Positions 1-8,354 are shown, counted from the first letter of the stretch. The stretch is 64,000 nt of DNA from Massilia sp. Root335 (GCF_001425685.1 NZ_LMCY01000026.1:58121-122120); one strand, 5' to 3'. Made by a program: numbers and translations. The notes: generated by a model from the sequence alone, not told the origin.

Positions 1-382
1 GCGCTTGGCCACCGAGGCGCGCAGGCTCACGCTGACCGGGAAGGTGCGCGTGACGGGGCGGTTGAAGCCGTAGCACAGGTTGAGGAGTTCGGCGATGCCG
101 TTCTTCGTCATCTCGCGCCAGGGGATGTGCACGGAGGTGAGGCGCGGCGCCGAACAGGCCGCGGCGGCGCATCCCTGGGCCGATGAAAAGTCGCGCTCCG
201 TGATCCAGACGGCGCCCGTGTCGATGGCGGCGTCGGCCAGTTCGGCCATGAAGCCGTCGATGCGGTCGACGTTGTCGGCGACCGTCATCGGGCCGGCGAT
301 GACGGCGATCTCGCGGTGCGCGTGATCGAGCAGCGCGCGTGCCGCCAGCCGGCCTCCGCGGCGGTGGTCGACCGTGAAGCAC
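1..382 (-). pseudogene. LacI/GalR-family regulator remnant, C-terminal part
   Basis: The minus-strand reading gives a LacI-type sugar-binding domain (QCFTVDHRGGGRLAARALLDH, then AVIAGP and ITERDF) that lines up closely with the intact regulator at 25626-26654. The DNA-binding half is missing: an in-frame TGA lies just upstream of the QCF segment and no start codon is available. After ERDF the frame jumps to SAPRLTSVHIPWREM, so about 50 residues of the core (the FCANDEMAVGA and VSVVGYDD region of the paralogue) are gone without a frame break. The gene continues past the left edge of the window. It should be non-functional as a repressor. I infer that two deletions removed its N-terminus and part of the core. 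Confidence 0.75.
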
Positions 383-430
383 TGAGCCTTGCTTCATGTC
401 TCCAGCATCGTTGTGATGGTGCGGGAGTCA

Positions 431-444
431 GAAACGTTGCCAAA
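431..444. promoter_or_regulatory. AACGTT-centred palindrome, putative LacI-family operator
   Basis: GAAACGTTGCCAAA is almost the same as the site before the GH30 gene. LacI/GalR operators typically have a central CG inside such a palindrome. On the minus strand it is followed by GGAGAC and an ATG that is out of frame with the LacI remnant. An operator, ribosome site and start codon therefore survive although the gene they served is lost. Confidence 0.5.
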
Positions 445-509
445 CCAAGCCGCATGATTGTCGCGATTAAAATCCGAGGTCAAGACGTGGCGTGCGCGCG
501 CAACGCGCG

Positions 510-1946
510 TCAGGGCGCGGCGCGCCAGGTGAACGTCGCCACGCTGGCGGCCGGCAGCGTGTAGCGGAAGCCCTGCGTGCCCACGCGTACCGCGAGCGCG
601 CGCGGCTGCGCGGCGCCGTTCGCCACCAGCAGCGCGAACGAGCCGTCCGGGTTGGCGAACGCCACGTTGTCGTCGCCGCTCGAGGCGATGCGGCGCGCGC
701 CCGGCAGCACGAAGCGGCTGGCGTGGGCCAGCGCGTAGTACTCGACGTTGCGCGTGACGGCGCCGGTGGCCGCATCGATGGTTACCACGCCGCGGCAGTT
801 CGCGCAGCCGCCCAGGTGCGGGCCGTCGTGCGCATCCAGCGCCAGGTTCCAGAACAGGACGCCGCGCGCCCAGTTGCGCGTCGTGTCGATGACGAGCGTC
901 TTCGCAAAATACTGCAGGTTCTTCGCCCAGTCCGGCGACCAGCGCCCGCCCGAGCATTCGGTGAACCAGGTGTCCTTGGCCGGGAACAGGCCGTGCAGCC
1001 GGCCCTGCGCGCGCACGTCGCCGCCGTAGCAGTGCCACGCGATGCCGCTCACGTACCGCGCCGCCGTCGGATCGGACAGCACGATGGCCGGCGACTCCGG
1101 CTCGTCCCAGTTGTGGTCCCAGTCGAAGATGGCGGTGCCCGGATGCGACTTCGCCAGCAGCGGCCCGAGGTGGCCGCCGATGAACGCGGCGCGCTTGAAC
1201 GGATCGACGCGCATGCCGGGATAGTCGTCCGGCTCGAAGTGCGGTTCGTTCTGCAGGGTGAGCGCCGACACGGTCACGCCCGCGGCCTGCATCTCCGCGA
1301 GGTAGCGGTCCAGGTAGCGCGCGTAGGCGTCGAACGCTTCCGGCTTCAGCGTGCCCTTCACGAGGCTGTCGCTCGTCTTCATCCAGCCCGGCGCGCTCCA
1401 GGGCGACGCCATTACCTTCAAGTGCGGATTGATGGCCAGCGCCGCCTTCACGGTCGGCAGCACGGTGTCCCGCTGCGGCGCGAGCGAGAAGTGCGCGAGC
1501 CGCGGGTCGGACTGCCCCGGCGGCATATCGTCGAAGCTGTAGTGGGTGCGCGAAAAGTCGGAGGCGCCGATCGTCAGGCGCGTGAACGACAGGCCGATGC
1601 CCTCGCCCTCGCGGCCGAACAGGCGGCGCAGCAGCGCGTCGCGCCGGGTCGGGTCCATATGCTGGATCAGGTACGCCGACGCATCCGTGATGGCCGCGCC
1701 GAAGCCGGCGATTTCTTGATAGCGCGTGGCCGGATCGACGGTGATCGTGGCGGCGCCGGGGTCGGCGGCGTTGTTCGCCTCCATGCGCGCATCGGCGGCG
1801 CGCGCGAGTAATCGTGACTGGTCGCCGGTGGTGATCCAGGCCTGCACCTGCGCGGCGGCGGCGCCCGGCGCCAGCGCAGCGAGAGCAACGAAGGCGGCGG
1901 CCCACGGCATGGACAGAATACGACGGGGGTCGAACGGTTGCGGCAT
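510..1946 (-). CDS. Secreted GH30-family glycoside hydrolase (glucosylceramidase/beta-glucosidase-like)
   Basis: The 478-residue protein has a signal segment (second Met at residue 13, then a hydrophobic stretch ending PGAAAA near residue 32) and a GH30 (alpha/beta)8 barrel. The family acid/base is visible in LQNEPHFEP (Glu234) and the nucleophile in WFTECSGG (Glu330). ASPWSAPGWMK is the typical substrate-loop motif. A C-terminal beta domain runs from about residue 400 to 478. GH30 enzymes retain configuration and act on beta-glucosides, beta-1,6-glucan or xylan; this one looks closest to the glucosylceramidase-like subfamily, and the substrate is uncertain. GAGGAG lies about 10 nt before the chosen ATG. 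A LacI-type operator lies just upstream, suggesting sugar induction. Confidence 0.88.
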   Translation of the reverse strand: MPQPFDPRRILSMPWAAAFVALAALAPGAAAAQVQAWITTGDQSRLLARAADARMEANNAADPGAATITVDPATRYQEIAGFGAAITDASAYLIQHMDPTRRDALLRRLFGREGEGIGLSFTRLTIGASDFSRTHYSFDDMPPGQSDPRLAHFSLAPQRDTVLPTVKAALAINPHLKVMASPWSAPGWMKTSDSLVKGTLKPEAFDAYARYLDRYLAEMQAAGVTVSALTLQNEPHFEPDDYPGMRVDPFKRAAFIGGHLGPLLAKSHPGTAIFDWDHNWDEPESPAIVLSDPTAARYVSGIAWHCYGGDVRAQGRLHGLFPAKDTWFTECSGGRWSPDWAKNLQYFAKTLVIDTTRNWARGVLFWNLALDAHDGPHLGGCANCRGVVTIDAATGAVTRNVEYYALAHASRFVLPGARRIASSGDDNVAFANPDGSFALLVANGAAQPRALAVRVGTQGFRYTLPAASVATFTWRAAP

Positions 1947-1963
1947 GCGGCATCTCCTCGAAT

Positions 1964-1979
1964 TGGAAACGTTGCCAAC
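1964..1979. promoter_or_regulatory. Putative LacI-family operator upstream of GH30
   Basis: TGGAAACGTTGCCAAC is an imperfect palindrome around AACGTT, 18 bp upstream of the GH30 start codon. It matches the site at 431-444 in GAAACGTTGCCAA. A repressor bound here would cover the promoter or leader. The nearby LacI remnant is the obvious lost partner, so an intact paralogue elsewhere may now control the gene. Confidence 0.55.
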
Positions 1980-2032
1980 CTGGCCGCGCCAACTATAGCA
2001 GCTGTGTTCGCGAAGTCAACGGGAGCGAGGGA

Positions 2033-2953
2033 TCAATACACGTCGGGGACGATGATCGTTTGCGGCACGGGACGCCGCACGTAGTCGTCGTGGTACTCGC
2101 GTTCGGGCAGCTGGATCGAAGGCCGGTCGACCTCCTCGTACGGGATCTGCCGCAGCAGGTGGTGGATGCAGTTCAGGCGCGCCCGCTTCTTGTCGATGCC
2201 CTGCACGACCCACCATTGCGCTTCCGGGATGTGCGTGCGCTCCAACATGATTTCTTTCGCCTTCGTGTACTCTTCCCAGCGGCGGCGCGATTCCAGGTCC
2301 ATGGGGCTCAGCTTCCACTGCTTGAGCGGATCGTGGATGCGGCTGAGGAAGCGCGCGTTCTGTTCCTCGTCCGAGATCGAGAACCAGTACTTGATCAGCT
2401 GGATGCCCGAGCGCGCCAGCATGCGCTCGAATTCGGGCACGGTCTGGAAGAATTCCTCGTACTCGGCGTCCGTGCAGAACCCCATCACGCGCTCGACGCC
2501 GGCGCGGTTGTACCAGCTGCGGTCGAACAGGACGATCTCGCCGGCCGCCGGCAGGTGCGACACGTAGCGCTGGAAGTACCACTGCGTGCGTTCGCGGTCG
2601 TTCGGCGCGGGCAGCGCGGCCACGCGGCACACGCGCGGATTGAGGCGCTGGACGATGCGCTTGATGGCGCCGCCCTTGCCGGCCGCGTCGCGGCCTTCGA
2701 ACAGGATCACGATCTTGTGCCCCGTGTGCACGACCCAGTCCTGCAGCTTGACCAGTTCGGCCTGCAGGCGGAACAGCTCGCGGAAGTAATGCATGCGCGC
2801 TTCCCGCTCCGCGTCGGTCTGCGCGTGGGCCGGCAGCAGCGTGTCCGGATCGAGGTCGCGGTCGTCCAGTTCCAGCTCGAGTTCCTCGTCGTAGCTGTCG
2901 GCGATGTCGCGGCGCACGCGTTGCACCAGGTCCGGATGGTCGGTATGTCGCAT
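2033..2953 (-). CDS. ppk2: Polyphosphate kinase 2 family protein
   Basis: The 306-residue cytoplasmic kinase moves phosphate between polyphosphate and nucleotides. The PPK2 Walker A motif FEGRDAAGKGGAIK is at about residues 85-98 and the Walker B-like motif VLFDRSWYNRAGVE at about 141-154. IQLIKYWFSIS and the lid-type Arg/Lys-rich segment follow, as in one-domain PPK2 enzymes. I chose the ATG opening MRHTDHP because it gives the usual length of about 300; an in-frame start further upstream (3040) would add 29 residues of low-complexity sequence. The ribosome site is weak. The acidic stretch DEELELELDDRDLD near residue 22 is common in these kinases. Substrate class (ADP or AMP phosphorylating) cannot be set from motifs alone. 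Confidence 0.9.
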   Translation of the reverse strand: MRHTDHPDLVQRVRRDIADSYDEELELELDDRDLDPDTLLPAHAQTDAEREARMHYFRELFRLQAELVKLQDWVVHTGHKIVILFEGRDAAGKGGAIKRIVQRLNPRVCRVAALPAPNDRERTQWYFQRYVSHLPAAGEIVLFDRSWYNRAGVERVMGFCTDAEYEEFFQTVPEFERMLARSGIQLIKYWFSISDEEQNARFLSRIHDPLKQWKLSPMDLESRRRWEEYTKAKEIMLERTHIPEAQWWVVQGIDKKRARLNCIHHLLRQIPYEEVDRPSIQLPEREYHDDYVRRPVPQTIIVPDVY

Positions 2954-3101
2954 GAGGGTGGCGGGCTCGGAACGGTGTGGAGGACGTGCCCGACTATAAA
3001 GAGCGGATGTGACGGCAGCGTGACCGGTGCGCGCACGCATGACCGGTAAACGACAAAGGCGCCGAAGCGCCTTTGTGTCAAGCGGTCACGCGATTACGCG
3101 A

Positions 3102-3578
3102 TTACGCGGCGTGCTGTTGCTGGCCCGGTTGCTCCAGCACCTGCACGTTGTCGGTATTGCCGTTGGCATCGGCGATCGCGATCTTGCGCGGCTTGAATGC
3201 TTCGGGCACTTCGCGCACCAGTTCGATGGTGAGGATGCCGTTGTCGAAGCCGGCGCTGACGACCTTCACGTGGTTGGCCAGCTGGAAGCGCTGTTCGAAA
3301 TCGCGCTGGGCGATGCCGCGGTGCAGGAAGGTGCGCTGCACGTCGTCCTTCTGTTTGCGGCCGGTCACGAGCAGGGTGTCGCGTTCGGAGGTGATCTCGA
3401 TCTCGTTGCGGGTGAAACCGGCGAGCGCCATCACGATGCGGTATTTGTCCTCGGAGACCAGTTCGATGTTGTACGGCGGGTAGCTCGGCGCGGTTTCGGC
3501 GCGTTGTTCGAGCAGGTTCACCAGGCGGTCGAAGCCGATGGCGGAACGATACAGGGGAGACAGGTCAAAAGTACGCAT
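3102..3578 (-). CDS. Small heat-shock protein, Hsp20/IbpA family
   Basis: The 158-residue chaperone holds unfolding proteins in a refoldable state. It opens MRTFDLSPLYRSAIGFDRL like IbpA/IbpB. The alpha-crystallin domain spans about residues 34-130, with the conserved A-GFDNGILTIEL element near its end and a C-terminal I-x-I anchor (KIAIAD). The ATG at 3578 is preceded by AGAGGAT and fits family starts. The gene stands alone, with its own upstream region carrying a sigma-32-like promoter (see 3650-3676), so heat induction is likely. Confidence 0.93.
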   Translation of the reverse strand: MRTFDLSPLYRSAIGFDRLVNLLEQRAETAPSYPPYNIELVSEDKYRIVMALAGFTRNEIEITSERDTLLVTGRKQKDDVQRTFLHRGIAQRDFEQRFQLANHVKVVSAGFDNGILTIELVREVPEAFKPRKIAIADANGNTDNVQVLEQPGQQQHAA

Positions 3579-3649
3579 GATTCGATATCCTCTAAAAAGT
3601 ACAAGCGATAAGTTGACGGACCTCATCGTGAGCATCCGTTGGAACCAAT

Positions 3650-3676
3650 CTAATGGCCCCCTGCCCCGTTTTCAAG
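3650..3676 (-). promoter_or_regulatory. Candidate sigma-32 heat-shock promoter for hsp20
   Basis: Read on the minus strand, a perfect -35 element CTTGAAA (3676-3670) is followed after about a dozen bases by GGGGCCATTA, a partial match to the CCCCATNT -10 element. It lies about 70 nt upstream of the Hsp20 start codon. This is a by-eye match only. Confidence 0.45.
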
Positions 3677-3800
3677 CCGTACAAAATATCTTTTTTATGA
3701 TCACTTCTAAAATTTTGTTTGGATCGCTGCCCGCCGGAATTCCGCCCTGGCGCGCGGTGCTACACTCGGCCGTTTGTATCCATTCCCTGGGTTTCAGCCA

Positions 3801-5708
3801 ATGACCGCTTCCAAGTTCGCTTCCACCGTCTCGGCCGCCGCGCTCGCGCTGGCGCTGGCCTTCCCGGCGCATGCCGGGGTTCCCGCCCCCGTCGCCCAGC
3901 CCTACCCCGGCACCATCGTGCTGAACGTCGATGCGACCGACCTGTCGCAGCAGATCTTCCGCATGCACATGACGATCCCGGTGAAGCCCGGCCCCCTCAC
4001 CCTGCTGTATCCGCAGTGGATTCCCGCGAACCACGGCCCGAACGGCCCGATCACCCAGCTGGCGGGCCTGAAATTCACGGCGAACGGCAAACCGGTCGAA
4101 TGGGCGCGCGATCCGGTGCAGGTGTACGCGTTCCACCTGGTCGTGCCCGAAGGCGCGACGACCCTGGAAGCGGAATACCAGTACCTGTCGCCGCTGGACG
4201 GCGGCCAGGGCCGCATCACGATGACGGACGATATCCTCGGCGTGCAGTGGATCTCGACCACGCTGTACCCGGCCGGTTATGTGGCGCGCGGCATCGACGT
4301 GCAGGCCAACCTCAAGCTGCCGGCGGGCTGGCAGTACGCCACCGCGCTGGAGACCGACAACCGCGCCGGCGACGAGGTCCATTTCAAGACGAGCGACCTG
4401 GAGACGCTGATGGACTCCCCGTTGTTCGCGGGCCGCTACAGCAAGCGCTTCGACCTCGATCCGGACGGCAAGGTGCGCGTGACGCTGAACGTCTTCGCCG
4501 ACCATCCGGAAAGCCTGGAAGCGAAACCCGAGCAGATCGCCGCGCACCGCGCGCTCGTGCAACAAGCGTATAAACTGTATGGTTCGTATCACTACGACCA
4601 CTACGACTTCCTGTTCGCGCTGTCCGACGAATTCGGCGGCATCGGCCGCGAGCACCACCAGTCCAGCGAGAACGGCGTCAAGCCGGGCTATTTCACCGAC
4701 TGGGCCAAGGGCGAGTCCGGACGCGACCTGCTGCCGCACGAATACACGCACTCGTGGAACGGCAAGTTCCGCCGTCCGGCCGGCCAGGACGTCCCCAACT
4801 TCAACACCCCGATGGACAACGAGCTGCTGTGGGTGTACGAAGGCCAGACCCAGTACTGGGGCAATGTGCTGGCCGCGCGTTCCGGCCTCGTCTCGGCAAC
4901 CGGCGCGCGCGACGCGCTGGCCGCGATGGCCGCGCGCTACGACAGCGTCGCGGGCCGCGCGTGGCGCGCCGTGCAGGACACCGTCTACGACCCGATCCTC
5001 AACGCGCGCCGCCCGCTCGGCTGGCCGAACTGGCAGCGCAGCGAGGATTACTATGTCGAGGGCATGCTGATCTGGCTGGACATCGACACGCGCATCCGCG
5101 AACTGTCCGGCGAGCGCCGTTCGCTGGACGATTTCGCACGCGCCTTCTACGGCGTGAACAACGGCAGCCACCTGCCCGCGTTCTACACGTTCGACGACGT
5201 CGTCGCCACCCTGAACAAGATCCAGCCGTACGACTGGGCCGCTTTCCTGCGCGCGAAGCTGGACGGCCACGGCCCGGGCGCCCCGCTGGACGGCCTCGCG
5301 CGCGCCGGCTGGAAGCTCGTCTACACGGACACGCCGACGGACTACATCAAGGGCTACGACGAGCGGAATAAATCGCTGGACCTGACGTATTCGCTCGGCT
5401 TCACGGTCGCCCAGGATGGCGCGGTCCGCAACGTCGTGTGGGACGGCATCGGTTTCCGCGCCGGCCTCGCCGCCAACACGACCGTCATGGCCGTCAACGA
5501 CCGCGTGTACAAGCCGGAGCTGCTGAAGGCCGCGATCAAGGACGCGAAGGACGCGAAGGAGGACAAGCCGATCCGCCTGCTGGTCAGGAAGGGCAACGTG
5601 CTGCGCACGATCGCACTCGACTACCGCGGCGGCCTGCGCTACCCGCGCCTGGAACGCATCCCGGGGACGCGGGACCGCCTGGAGACGATCTTCGCGGCGC
5701 TGAAGTAA
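3801..5708 (+). CDS. Peptidase M61 family (glycyl aminopeptidase-like) exported metallopeptidase
   Basis: The 635-residue protein has a signal peptide (MTASKFASTVSAAALALALA, cleavage near AHAG). An N-terminal M61 beta domain precedes the thermolysin-like catalytic domain. The zinc motif HEYTH is at residues 313-317, with the third ligand probably Glu347 in WVYEGQTQYWG. A PDZ-like domain follows (about residues 510-620, SLGFTVAQDGAVRNVVWDGIGFRAGLAA). M61 enzymes remove N-terminal Gly or Ala. I chose the ATG at 3801; a TTG nine codons earlier has no better ribosome site. All catalytic features look intact. Confidence 0.92.
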   Translation: MTASKFASTVSAAALALALAFPAHAGVPAPVAQPYPGTIVLNVDATDLSQQIFRMHMTIPVKPGPLTLLYPQWIPANHGPNGPITQLAGLKFTANGKPVEWARDPVQVYAFHLVVPEGATTLEAEYQYLSPLDGGQGRITMTDDILGVQWISTTLYPAGYVARGIDVQANLKLPAGWQYATALETDNRAGDEVHFKTSDLETLMDSPLFAGRYSKRFDLDPDGKVRVTLNVFADHPESLEAKPEQIAAHRALVQQAYKLYGSYHYDHYDFLFALSDEFGGIGREHHQSSENGVKPGYFTDWAKGESGRDLLPHEYTHSWNGKFRRPAGQDVPNFNTPMDNELLWVYEGQTQYWGNVLAARSGLVSATGARDALAAMAARYDSVAGRAWRAVQDTVYDPILNARRPLGWPNWQRSEDYYVEGMLIWLDIDTRIRELSGERRSLDDFARAFYGVNNGSHLPAFYTFDDVVATLNKIQPYDWAAFLRAKLDGHGPGAPLDGLARAGWKLVYTDTPTDYIKGYDERNKSLDLTYSLGFTVAQDGAVRNVVWDGIGFRAGLAANTTVMAVNDRVYKPELLKAAIKDAKDAKEDKPIRLLVRKGNVLRTIALDYRGGLRYPRLERIPGTRDRLETIFAALK

Positions 5709-5786
5709 GTTATAGACGCAAGTCATCGAACTGTCATGAAAACCTCCTAAGCTGAACGTGCCGGCAAAGCACAACAAGGAGGCGAT

Positions 5787-6557
5787 ATGGGATGGCTGAA
5801 CGAACTGCGCGCCGCACGGCTGCGGCGCGCTTCTCCCTGGCAGGCCGCGCTGGCGGACCTGCCGGCGGAGTTGGAGAGTTTCTGGCGCCACCACGCGCCG
5901 CGCGAATACGAAGGCATCCGGACGGATGCCTTTTTTTTCACCCGCGCGACGGAAGGCTTGCTGCGGTTCTTCGACACGGTGCGGCACAGCGGCCGGCCCT
6001 GCGCCCTCCCTTCGAACGCGGCGGATTCGGTGTGGCACGCGTGGCTGCGCCAGAATCCGATCGGGCTGGAACGCTTCTGCCGGCGCCATTTCGGCAGCGC
6101 GATACCCCACGTCGAACGCGCCGGCCTCGCATCGAACGCCCTGCTGCACACGTTCGCGGCCTGCTGCGCGCGTGACGGCGTCAATCCGGGCGCCATGCGC
6201 ATCCCGGCACTGTTCGCGCTGGACGCCGACCTGCGCATGCCGGGCGGGCACGGTTACTGGAACCGCGCCGGCGAGATCCGCTACGCGCGCCTGAACGAAC
6301 GTGGCCGCGGCATGTGGCGCGCCATGCCGCATCCGGAACTGGGGCTGGCGGCCCTCGTGGCACACGGCCTGGTCGCGCCGCAGATCCTCGCCGCGCACGA
6401 ACGCCGGCGCGCGCTGGCGACGGATGACAGTTCCTGCGGCGGCATGGCGTTTGCCGACGGCGACGCGGGCGGCGATGGCGGCGCAGGCGACACGTGCGGC
6501 GACGGCGGCGCGGGCGACGGCGGCTGCAGCTGCGGCAGCAGTTGCGGTGGCGATTGA
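5787..6557 (+). CDS. Hypothetical protein with Gly/Cys-rich tail
   Basis: The 256-residue protein follows a very strong ribosome site (AAGGAGG). Residues 1-215 form a mostly alpha-helical region with ADSVWHAWLRQNPIGLERFCRRHFG, which resembles the D-x-x-WH...Y-x-x-FC motif of glycine-rich-domain (GRDP/DUF1399-like) proteins; this is a weak by-eye similarity. The last 40 residues are almost only Gly, Asp, Ala and Cys and end CSCGSSCGGD. Cys-Gly tails of this type are seen on several small bacterial families of unknown function and could bind metal or membrane. No signal peptide or transmembrane segment is visible. Function unknown. Confidence 0.75.
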   Translation: MGWLNELRAARLRRASPWQAALADLPAELESFWRHHAPREYEGIRTDAFFFTRATEGLLRFFDTVRHSGRPCALPSNAADSVWHAWLRQNPIGLERFCRRHFGSAIPHVERAGLASNALLHTFAACCARDGVNPGAMRIPALFALDADLRMPGGHGYWNRAGEIRYARLNERGRGMWRAMPHPELGLAALVAHGLVAPQILAAHERRRALATDDSSCGGMAFADGDAGGDGGAGDTCGDGGAGDGGCSCGSSCGGD

Positions 6558-6576
6558 GGCGGGCGTGACTTTGAAC

Positions 6577-6604
6577 CGTCATCCCCGCCTGCGCGGGGAT
6601 GACG
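6577..6604. terminator. REP-like palindrome acting as a convergent terminator
   Basis: CGTCATCCCCGC and its exact complement flank a 4-nt loop (CTGC), giving a 12-bp stem between two convergent genes. There is no T-run. The core CCCCGC-CTGC-GCGGGG recurs at 43066-43085 and around 50281-50483, so it is a repeat family, probably also used for transcript ends. Confidence 0.6.
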
Positions 6605-6613
6605 CGGTCATGC

Positions 6614-7249
6614 TCAGCGGATGATCCCGGCCAGCTCGGCGGCCACCTGGCGCCCCAGCAGGTGGATGTGCCAGCCGTCGACGAAGCCGTGATGCGCCTG
6701 CACGGAAAACGGCAGTTGCAGGCCGTCCGGACCGTCGCGGAAACGGCCCCAGGCCAGCGACGGGATGTCCGGCGTGGCCAGGGACGCCATCGGATGCTGG
6801 ATCGAGGTGAAGTCGAGCCACGGCATGCAGGTGACGAACACCTGGTCCTTCGCCTCGCGCGGCGACATCGTGCGGTATTTGATATTCAGTTCCGCCATGT
6901 TCGACGCCGCTTCCCGCGCCGCCTGGCCGCGCGCGACGAATTCGCGCACGTCGTCGGTCCAGTCGAACTGGGCGAAGTTCAGATCGCCGTGCTGGTTCAT
7001 CACGGTGAACGACGGCACGAGGCGGTCGATGCGGATCACCTCACCGTCCACGACGCGGTAGCGGAAGTTCTCGACCTTGAGCACGGCGCGCAGCACGGCG
7101 CACAGCATCACGTGAAAGGGCGCCAGCGCCTGCGCCTTGCACCAGGGCCGGAAATCCGGCACGTCGAGCGTGAAGCACAGGTTGACCGCGGGGCTTTCCA
7201 TGCGGTCGAAGAAGTCGAAGCGGTCGCGCCGCCGTTCGAAGTCATGCAT
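6614..7249 (-). CDS. CatA-like acetyltransferase (chloramphenicol acetyltransferase family)
   Basis: The 211-residue protein matches the trimeric CAT fold. Its catalytic signature HHGFVDG lies at about residues 186-192, with the general-base histidine and structural Asp both present. VPSFTVMNQHGDLNFAQF and FVTCMPWLDFTSI are also family segments. True CATs acetylate chloramphenicol with acetyl-CoA, but many chromosomal homologues act on unknown substrates, so resistance cannot be assumed. Its ATG overlaps the end of the upstream hydrolase gene by 8 bp, so the two are probably translated together. Confidence 0.85.
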   Translation of the reverse strand: MHDFERRRDRFDFFDRMESPAVNLCFTLDVPDFRPWCKAQALAPFHVMLCAVLRAVLKVENFRYRVVDGEVIRIDRLVPSFTVMNQHGDLNFAQFDWTDDVREFVARGQAAREAASNMAELNIKYRTMSPREAKDQVFVTCMPWLDFTSIQHPMASLATPDIPSLAWGRFRDGPDGLQLPFSVQAHHGFVDGWHIHLLGRQVAAELAGIIR

Positions 7250-8018
7250 GCGGCGCCTCCGATGCGAGGTAGCGCACGCTCCAGGCCGAGATGACGCCGG
7301 CGACGTACGCCGCGTCCTCGCGCCGCGAGATCAAATGGTCCATGCCGTCCAGCGACACGAAGCTTTTCGGATGTTGCGCCAGTTCGAAGATGCGGGTGGC
7401 GTTGTCCATGCTGACGGTGTCGTCCTGCGGCGCCTGCATCACGAGCAGCGCGCGCCCGAGGGTCGCGATTTTCTCGTGCAGGTCGTGCCGGCCGGCGTCC
7501 TCGACGAACTGCTGGCGGATGTTGAAATCGCGCCCCGCCAGCTTCACGCGCGCCTCGCCCTGCCGGGCGATCGTGTCGAGGTGCTCGGACAGCAGCTTGT
7601 TCACGACGTAGTGCGGATCGCTGGGCGCGGCGATCGTCACGACGGCCCGCGCTTCCGGCACGCGCCGCGCCGCCGCCAGCACGGCCGCGCCGCCCAGGCT
7701 GTGGCCGATCAGGAGCCTGGGGGCCGCGAATCGCTCGCGCAGGTAATCGGCGGCCGTGACGAGGTCCTCGACGTTGGATGAAAAATTGGTGTCGGCGAAA
7801 TCGCCATGGCTGGACCCGAGGCCGGCGAAGTCGAAGCGCAGCACGGCCACGCCGAGCGCCGCCAGCCCGCGCGCGATGTGGGTGGCGGCCAATACGTCCT
7901 TGCTGCAGGTGAAGCAGTGGGCAAAGATGCCGTAGGCGCGCGGCGTGCCGGCCGGGGCGTCCAGCTTGGCGGAGATCCTGCCGTGCGGGCCGGGGAAGTC
8001 GATACGTTCGGTGAGCAT
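7242..8018 (-). CDS. Alpha/beta hydrolase (serine hydrolase)
   Basis: The 258-residue cytoplasmic protein has an alpha/beta-hydrolase fold. The nucleophile elbow GHSLGGAAV holds Ser107, QAPQDDTVS near residue 200 carries the acid, and DGMDHLIS supplies the histidine. The N-terminus ERIDFPGPHGRISAKLDAP and the AHCFTCSKD segment are typical of a hydrolase group often found alone or fused to OsmC-like domains. I chose the ATG at 8018 because the conserved fold starts there; an in-frame start at 8141 would add 41 unrelated residues. It is coupled to the acetyltransferase downstream. Substrate unknown. Confidence 0.85.
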   Translation of the reverse strand: MLTERIDFPGPHGRISAKLDAPAGTPRAYGIFAHCFTCSKDVLAATHIARGLAALGVAVLRFDFAGLGSSHGDFADTNFSSNVEDLVTAADYLRERFAAPRLLIGHSLGGAAVLAAARRVPEARAVVTIAAPSDPHYVVNKLLSEHLDTIARQGEARVKLAGRDFNIRQQFVEDAGRHDLHEKIATLGRALLVMQAPQDDTVSMDNATRIFELAQHPKSFVSLDGMDHLISRREDAAYVAGVISAWSVRYLASEAPHA

Positions 8019-8152
8019 GGTGTCCGTTGCGGAAATCGGTGACAGACGCATTGTGGAACAAGCCGGGAATGTTTGCTTGAACGGGTGGGAATGCGTGAGC
8101 TTTCGGGACGATGAAATTGCTATGCTGGGCCCTCGACTCAAGGAGAAAACGC

Positions 8153-8347
8153 ATGCGCCTCATCATTGCCCTGGTCCTGCCCTGGCTGACCTTTTTCACG
8201 ATCGGCCGTCCGTTCGCCGGCATCATCTGCCTGATCCTGCAGCTCACCGTGATCGGCTGGCTGCCGGCCGCGATCTGGGCCGTGTATTCGCTCAGCCAGT
8301 ACAAGACCGACCAGAAGATCGAGCGCGCGCTGCGGCAGCGCGCCTGA
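8153..8347 (+). CDS. YqaE/Pmp3-type small membrane protein
   Basis: The 64-residue protein has two hydrophobic segments (IIALVLPWLTFFTIG and AGIICLILQLTVIGWLPAAIWAVYSL), the hallmark of the Pmp3/YqaE family. These are inner-membrane proteolipids linked to membrane potential and salt or envelope stress. An AAGGAG site lies about 8 nt before the ATG. The C-terminus is short and charged. It is followed after 7 bp by a mini-gene for a lipoprotein. Confidence 0.85.
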   Translation: MRLIIALVLPWLTFFTIGRPFAGIICLILQLTVIGWLPAAIWAVYSLSQYKTDQKIERALRQRA

Positions 8348-8354
8348 GCCGTTC

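Noticed and set aside
6614..7249. Chloramphenicol resistance gene
   Set aside because: The CAT fold and motif are present, but chromosomal homologues often have other substrates and the context is not a resistance cassette.
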